From: an uncultured Mycoplasmataceae bacterium
Lineage (GTDB): Bacteria > Bacillota_I > Bacilli_A > Mycoplasmatales > Mycoplasmoidaceae
Reading direction: 5' to 3'
Assembly (NCBI GenBank): GCA_949283985.1
Contig: CASDUM010000028.1
Coordinates: 1 to 11,373, forward strand
DNA: 11,373 nucleotides
In this document: one piece after another, positions 6,997-11,373 of the stretch
How positions within the stretch are numbered: the stretch's first letter is position 1
Layout: every line of letters begins with the position of its first letter
Position numbers and translations under genes: made by a program
Notes under the pieces: generated by a model
What the model was told of the DNA's origin: nothing
What the model saw: only the letters and a program-made list of their open reading frames with translations
The model's database searches: none

Positions 6997-8367
6997 TTAT
7001 TCCTTAAATTTTTTAACAAATGAGATTAATTTTTTTGTTTTTTCTAAATCAATTTCATTATTAATAAATTTGATATTATTAGATTTCTTTTGATTATTAA
7101 CAAGAATTGGTTTTAGGTAAGTAAAAGTTTCAAATGATCAATAACCATGATATCTTCCATTACCACTAGTTTTAACTCCGCCAAAAGGTAAATTATGATT
7201 AAGTATTTGACTCATAGAGTCATTAATGCAATATGACCCTGAATTTATTTTTTTAATAAATAATTCGATTGATTTTTTGCTGTTAGAATAGATGTATGCT
7301 GCTAATGGAGAAGCATCTATTAAATTTGATGCATTAATCATTTCTGATATATTTTTCATTGGACATATAAAAATAATTGGCGCAAAAACTTCTTCAGTAT
7401 TTAATATGTCGTCTACAGAACATTTAATAATAGTTGGTTCAACTATTAAAGATTTTTCATCATAATTTCCGCCATAGATTATTTTATCATTATATTTAGA
7501 TAAAATTTTCTTAACTCTTTCAAAATCTTGACTAGAAATAATTTTAGGAATATTGTGATTAACTAATGGATTATGATATTGAATATTAATTTCATTTATT
7601 AATTTTTGCTCAAAGTCTTTTAAGTTTTCATTATAAAGAATGTGGTTTATTGAAACGCAAGTTTGTCCAGCATTCATGAATTTTCCCCAAACTATTCTTT
7701 TATAAACGTCATCATTATAAACATTGTCAATTATACAAGGGCATTTCCCACCAAGTTCAGTAACAAACTCTATTCCTCTTTCAACTGCATTTTTTTCAAT
7801 TATCTTACCAACAGATGTACTTCCAGTGAAGAAAATTAAATCCGGGTTGTAGTTATATAAATCATTATGATTTTTTAAATCTTCTTCTTTGATATAAGTT
7901 ACATGAGATTTACTAAATGCTTCATCTATTATCTTGAAAATAACTTTATTTGTATTAGGTGTTTTTGGAGATGGTTTAACTAAAGAGTTATTTCCTCCAC
8001 TAATAGAACCTATCAAAGGAATAAAACACAAATTTATAGGGTAATTGAAAGGAGAAATAATTAAAACTTTTCCTTTTGGTTTTCTAATTAAAAAAGATTT
8101 AGTTCCCATTACTTGGTATGTATCTTTTACTTTTATTTTTTTAGATCATTTTTTTAAGTTTTTTATGTGGTATTCTATTTCGCCAATAACTTCGGCTATT
8201 TCAGAAAGGTAAACTTCTTTTTTAGATTTATTTAAATCTAATTTAAGCGCTTGATAAATTTCTTCTTCATTCGAAAGAATTGATTCTTTAAACTTATTTA
8301 GAGATTCAATTCTTTCATTTATAGATAAAAAATATTTTTCATGCAATTTAGATATTTGATTAATCAT
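6997..8367 (-). CDS. aldehyde dehydrogenase, NAD(P)-dependent, class-3-like
   Basis: 456 residues once UGA is read as Trp. Two in-frame UGAs (K-W-S near residue 74 and Y-W-S near residue 410) split the frame under the standard code. Oxidises an aldehyde to a carboxylate through a thiohemiacetal. Visible: SPFNYPINL near 105-113 with the oxyanion Asn108, FTGSTSVGK near 180-188 for the cofactor, ELGGKCP with general base Glu204, NAGQTCVS with catalytic Cys237, NTEEVFAPI, and NLPFGGVKTSGNGRYHG near the C terminus. The short N terminus and E204/C237 spacing fit class 3 (fatty or aromatic aldehyde) enzymes such as YwdH rather than the longer class 1/2 forms. The start at 8367 has SD AGGAG. It leads the four-gene operon and lies 56 nt after tdk, with a palindrome in that gap. 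The substrate cannot be told from sequence; detoxification of lipid or sugar-derived aldehydes is an inference. Confidence 0.92.
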
Positions 8368-8380
8368 TTTTACTCCTAAT

Positions 8381-8401
8381 TTGTATAGTATTATTATACA
8401 A
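8381..8401 (-). promoter_or_regulatory. perfect 7-bp inverted repeat overlapping the -10 of the ald operon
   Basis: TTGTATA (8381-8387), 7-nt spacer, TATACAA (8395-8401). On the minus strand a perfect TATAAT -10 occupies 8393-8398, inside one arm, and RNA would begin near 8386, inside the other arm. The -35 region (around TTATTT) is weak. A palindrome on the -10/start region is a common operator layout. Whether a repressor binds here is inference, and no regulator gene is adjacent. Confidence 0.5.
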
Positions 8402-8417
8402 TTTTTTCATTTAATAA

Positions 8418-8440
8418 ATAAAACTAATTGTTGGTTTTAT
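8418..8440 (-). terminator. weak hairpin at the end of tdk
   Basis: ATAAAAC and GTTTTAT (8418-8424 and 8434-8440) form a 7-bp AU-rich stem over a 9-nt loop that includes the tdk stop codon. Only a short U-tail follows, so this may terminate partially and allow readthrough into the aldehyde dehydrogenase operon. Confidence 0.3.
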
Positions 8441-9068
8441 CTTTTATAAAATTTAAAGATTCAACACTAATATTTTTATCTGGTAATTCATGATGTTCTT
8501 TACATCTTGCTGTATATGATTCAAAATCTCCTAATTGCAACACTTTTGAATTAAAACTTGCTGGCTTCCCATCAATAATTTTTTGTGTACATGTACCAGG
8601 TGCTCCACATATTGAGCAAATTGCAGATAACTTAGTAACTTTTTCAGCATTTGCCATTAGTAAAGATGTCGTCTCAAATGGTAAATTTCTAAAATCACTA
8701 TCAAGTCCGGAAACATAGATTATGTATCCATTAGCTTTTAATGTATCAACTACATCCAATGTTTTTTTTGGATCTAAAAATTGAACTTCATCAATAGCTA
8801 TAACTCTAGGTGTATAATTTGCTTTTTTTAAATATTCATATATTTCATATGGATTACTAATTTCAATTGCGGTTCTTTTTGAACCATTTCTAGACATAAT
8901 AAATTTTATTGATCTTGTATCAAACGAAGGTTTAAAAATTAAAAATTCTATATTTGCAAATTCTAATCTTTTAAGTTTTCTTAAAAGTTCTTCTGATTTA
9001 CCTGAAAACATCGGTCCACAAACAACTTCTAATCAACCGATTTTTGTATTTTTTATATTGTATTCCAT
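8424..9068 (-). CDS. tdk: thymidine kinase (type II, zinc-binding)
   Basis: 214 residues. Phosphorylates thymidine to dTMP with ATP in the salvage pathway that mollicutes depend on. Start at 9068 rather than the internal ATG at 9011, because the P-loop strand begins before it: GWLEVVCGPMFSGKS, P-loop at 18-25, Trp12 from UGA. Further motifs: AIDEVQF near 91-97 with catalytic Glu94, and SGLDSDFRNLPF near 120-131, the usual GLD.DFR..PF. The zinc knuckle is Cys151-x-x-Cys154 with Cys189 and His192 (ARCKEHHE). A lasso loop with the substrate-binding Tyr (FESYTARC) follows. SD AGGGG lies 7 nt upstream. It starts 10 nt after the ychF stop and is almost certainly co-transcribed. Length and motifs are normal. 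Confidence 0.95.
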
Positions 9069-9078
9069 AATATTTCCC

Positions 9079-10173
9079 CTATTTATTTATTCTAAAATGA
9101 CAAATATCTCCATCTTGGATAACATAATCTTTGCCTACTATTTTCATTTTTCCAAGATCTTTTATTTTTTGCTCATCCCTTATATCTTTCATATCTTCAT
9201 ATTTAATAATTTCAGCTCTAATAAATTTATCTCTAAAATCTGTATGAATTACACTTGCAGCGTCTGGTGCCAATGAACCTTTTTTAAAAACTCAACCTCT
9301 AACTTCTATTTTTCCATATGTAAAAAACGTTTCTAAATCTAGCATTTTATATGCTAATTTTATTAATTTATCTAATCCTGATTCTATTAGACCTAATTCA
9401 CTCAAAAATATTTCTTTTTCATCATTAGATAATAAAGATATTTCATTTTCTATCCTAACAGATATAGGAATAATATTTTGTCCACTTAAATAATCATACA
9501 ATTTTTTATAATGTTGGTTGTCTAAAGGATTTTTAATAGACTTTTCATCTATGTTTGCAACATAAATAACTGGTTTTGCAGTTAATAAGCAAAATGATTT
9601 TAATATTTTTTTATCATCATCTGATAAATCCATTGAAACAATTAACTTATTATTATTTAGAGTTTCAATAATTCTTTCCAAAAGTTGTAATTCTTTTTTT
9701 GCTTCTTTATCACCTGATTGAGCTTTATTTCTTATTTTTTGAATTCTTGAATTAACAATTTCTAAATCAGAATATATTAATTCTAGATTTATAATTTCTA
9801 AATCTTCAATTGGATCTACTTTATTATTAATGTGTGTTATGTCATTATCATCAAAACATCTTATAACATGACATAATGCATCAACTTCTCTAATATTTTG
9901 TAAGAATTTATTTCCTAAACCTTCACCTTTTGATGCCCCTTTAACAAGTCCAGCAATATCCACAAACTTAAAAGTTGTGTATATTTTTTTCTCAGGATTA
10001 ATTATCGAAGCGAGATCATCAATTCTTTTGTCTGGAACATTAACTATTCCTACATTTGGTTCAATTGTAGCAAACGGATAATTAGCAGCCTCAACCTTTA
10101 AATTAGTTATTGTATTAAATAATGTTGATTTACCTACATTTGGTAAACCAATAATTCCTGTTGATAAATTCAT
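9079..10173 (-). CDS. ychF: redox-regulated ATPase/GTPase YchF (OLA1 family)
   Basis: 364 residues, normal for the family. A UGA Trp at residue 294 would cut off the C-terminal domain under the standard code. Obg-related P-loop protein that binds ATP in preference to GTP and associates with ribosomes. Visible: GLPNVGKS at 9-16, switch region NYPFATIEPNVG near 31-42, FVDIAGLVKGASKGEGLGNKFL (DxxG) near 70-91, a helical coiled-coil insertion near 130-205, VANIDE in the NxxE position (family G4 variant) near 220, and a C-terminal TGS-like domain (TYGKIEVRGW, APDAASVIHTDF, GKDYVIQDGD) near 285-360. The start at 10173 has SD AAGAGGTG. First gene of a ychF-tdk unit. No oddities. Confidence 0.97.
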
Positions 10174-10189
10174 TTTACACCTCTTAAAT

Positions 10190-10229
10190 ATTATACTTAT
10201 TTTTTATTATTTTACTATTGACTTTTCAA
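10190..10229 (-). promoter_or_regulatory. candidate promoter for ychF-tdk
   Basis: A perfect TATAAT (10190-10195, minus strand) sits just before the ychF SD but lacks a good -35 at 17 bp (ATAGTA). A good TTGAAA (10224-10229) pairs at 17 bp with a poor -10 (TAAAAA at 10201-10206). Which is used cannot be decided from sequence. Confidence 0.35.
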
Positions 10230-10403
10230 AATGAAATAGTTGCAAAGCTAGAGTAAATTCGTGTAACAAATTATTATGTAAGTATAGTAAGAAAAAAGAA
10301 ATAAATAGCAAAGTAAAATAACTTTAGAAAATTTTTGAAATTTATTTATTAATTTTACAAACAAAAGACAAAAATTAAATATGAAGTAATTTTGATATTA
10401 GTG
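10230..10403. other. AT-rich intergenic stretch without recognisable gene
   Basis: Between divergent ychF and the membrane protein gene. Both strands carry frequent stops, and no tRNA, hairpin with U-run or recognisable gene remnant was seen. A short inverted repeat (ACTATT near 10213, AATAGT near 10234) overlaps the left part next to the ychF promoter. Only ordinary AT-rich spacer is visible. Confidence 0.5.
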
Positions 10404-10433
10404 TTGATAATGAGTTATAACTTTGTTTATAAT
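10404..10433 (+). promoter_or_regulatory. promoter for the four-span membrane protein, predicting a leaderless mRNA
   Basis: TTGATA (10404-10409), 18 bp, perfect TATAAT (10428-10433). Transcription would begin about 7 nt on, at or next to the ATG at 10440, leaving no room for an SD. If instead the in-frame ATG at 10410 is the start, this promoter would lie inside the coding region and could not be the right one. Confidence 0.55.
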
Positions 10434-10439
10434 AAATGT

Positions 10440-11291
10440 ATGAATATTAAAAATAATAACCACGAATTAACTTATGAATCTATCGCAAATGATATTGAAT
10501 CATACACAAAAAAATCATATTTATTAACGTTTTTAACATGATTTACATTAATAGGAACTATTTGAACTCTCTTTTCTATATTGATGATTGTAATCATATG
10601 AGATTTTACTGGGGTATTTAAATTTAGTGAAGAAAGTGGCGAGACAAATTGTTATATTGAACTAGGTGGGTTTTGAGAAATCGCATTTGTTGATAACGAT
10701 ACCAAAGAAATAGTTTTTAAACCTAATTCAAAGTGAGGATTAATTTTTATACCAATTATCGGTTATTTGATAACTATTATTTGTTCTATTCTAATAATTT
10801 TAATATCAGATCATAGAAGATATCAATTTAAAATTTATTATAAAAACTTCATTCATGATTATGAAACTTCAAATAGTTATATAAACATTAATAAGTCCAT
10901 ATTCAAATCTAATTTATTTTATTTTCATATTTCATGAATAATTTTACTAACAATTTCTTTTGTAACATGTTTAGTTCTTGCTTTAGAAAAACCAAATATA
11001 GATTTTGCTTTTAATAGTGAAGTTCCGGAAAATATATTAAAAAATTGAGATTGAACATCTAATAAACAAATAATTGAAGTCGATGGAAAAAATGCAGATT
11101 ATATATACATAAATTCAACTCCTGGAGCTGCAATTATTTCGTTAATGGTTTTAGAAACATTAAGTTTATTTATTATAGTTATATGTAATTTTTTATACAA
11201 AAAAATTATTAATAAAGGAATAATGGATAGTATTGATAAAATCATTGATGAATATTTCTGTGAAGAAAATTTAGAAGAAAATATAATTTAA
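10440..11291 (+). CDS. four-span membrane protein of unknown function
   Basis: 283 residues with UGA as Trp; all eight Trp codons are UGA, so it has no long ORF in the standard code. A cytoplasmic-looking polar N terminus (MNIKNNNHELTYESIANDIE) precedes spans at about 29-55, 103-123, 165-187 and 235-257. Between spans 1-2 and 3-4 lie polar loops of about 45 residues, probably outside. Between spans 2-3 and after span 4 lie Lys/Asp-rich segments (DHRRYQFKIYYKNF; KKIINKGIMDSIDKIIDEYF), probably inside. The two halves (span, Trp-rich loop ending in a short strand pair, span, amphipathic basic segment) look like an internal duplication. No transporter, protease or lipoprotein motif is seen. The start at 10440 fits the promoter, but an in-frame ATG at 10410 (MSYNFVYNKC) is possible; neither has a good SD. 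A terminator follows. Family not recognised. Confidence 0.82.
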
Positions 11292-11295
11292 AAAT

Positions 11296-11333
11296 AAAAA
11301 TCCATAAACGTATCTCCAAAGATGGGTTTTTAT
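11296..11333. terminator. Rho-independent terminator, probably bidirectional
   Basis: AAAAATCCAT (11296-11305) pairs with ATGGGTTTTT (11322-11331, one G-U wobble) over a 16-nt loop, 4 nt after the stop of the membrane protein gene. A-run and T-run flank it symmetrically, fitting a convergent gene entering from the right. Confidence 0.75.
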
Positions 11334-11373
11334 TAAATTGTTAACAAATTATTTAATTCTTTTGAAATTTTCA
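11333..11373 (-). CDS. possible C terminus of a convergent gene entering from the right edge
   Basis: On the minus strand an open frame KISKELNNLLTI ends with TAA at 11333-11335, right against the bidirectional terminator. Only 12 codons are visible. A second frame (ENFKRIK, stop at 11349) is equally open, so the frame and the existence of the gene are uncertain. Confidence 0.3.
   Translation of the reverse strand, partial: KISKELNNLLTI

Noticed and set aside
6890..7093. Plus-strand open frame across the ald/membrane protein junction
   Set aside because: Antisense to two well-supported genes, no SD, no family resemblance.
8424..9011. Shorter thymidine kinase starting at ATG 9011
   Set aside because: It would begin inside the P-loop (MFSGKS) and lose the strand before it. 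ATG 9068 has an SD and restores the full domain, with UGA as Trp.

Overview
This is an AT-rich window from a mollicute that reads UGA as tryptophan. UGA falls in frame at conserved Trp positions of recognisable proteins: IWGG in the mannose-6-phosphate isomerase, the RGW of the YchF C-terminal domain, and the W just before the P-loop strand of thymidine kinase. All eight Trp codons of the membrane protein at 10440 are UGA. Under the standard code most genes here look split. Gene content, Shine-Dalgarno style and base composition suggest the Spiroplasma / Mesoplasma / Mycoplasma mycoides branch (Entomoplasmatales), but the species cannot be named from the sequence.

Layout. (1) 1-1341, minus: a large membrane protein gene resembling the sulfatase / alkaline phosphatase superfamily, broken by three frameshifts and running off the left edge. 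(2) 1328-3019, minus: one 563-residue protein made of two complete Cof-type HAD phosphatase units in tandem, with its own promoter. (3) 3197-4951: a decayed island. It holds one intact 110-residue coiled-coil protein (plus), a minus-strand remnant of the C-terminal half of a phosphofructokinase gene, and two frame-disrupted plus-strand paralogues of the coiled-coil protein, closed by a symmetric bidirectional terminator. (4) 5038-8367, minus: a tight four-gene operon in the order aldehyde dehydrogenase, small two-span membrane protein, manA, and a stand-alone protein resembling the trigger-factor C-terminal domain. All three junctions leave exactly 3 nt between stop and start. A perfect 7-bp inverted repeat overlaps the likely -10 of this operon. 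(5) 8424-10173, minus: ychF followed by tdk, conserved housekeeping genes. (6) 10440-11291, plus: a four-span membrane protein with no visible Shine-Dalgarno whose best promoter would start the RNA on or next to the ATG, followed by a hairpin terminator. A convergent minus-strand gene may enter from the right edge.

Function. ychF-tdk is housekeeping (translation-associated ATPase/GTPase and thymidine salvage). The four-gene operon combines sugar-phosphate isomerisation (fructose-6-P / mannose-6-P), aldehyde oxidation, a membrane protein and a possible chaperone-like protein, and the palindrome suggests it may be regulated. The double HAD protein is probably a sugar-phosphate or phosphometabolite phosphatase. 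The left third shows active gene decay, with at least four broken genes, while the right two thirds are intact.
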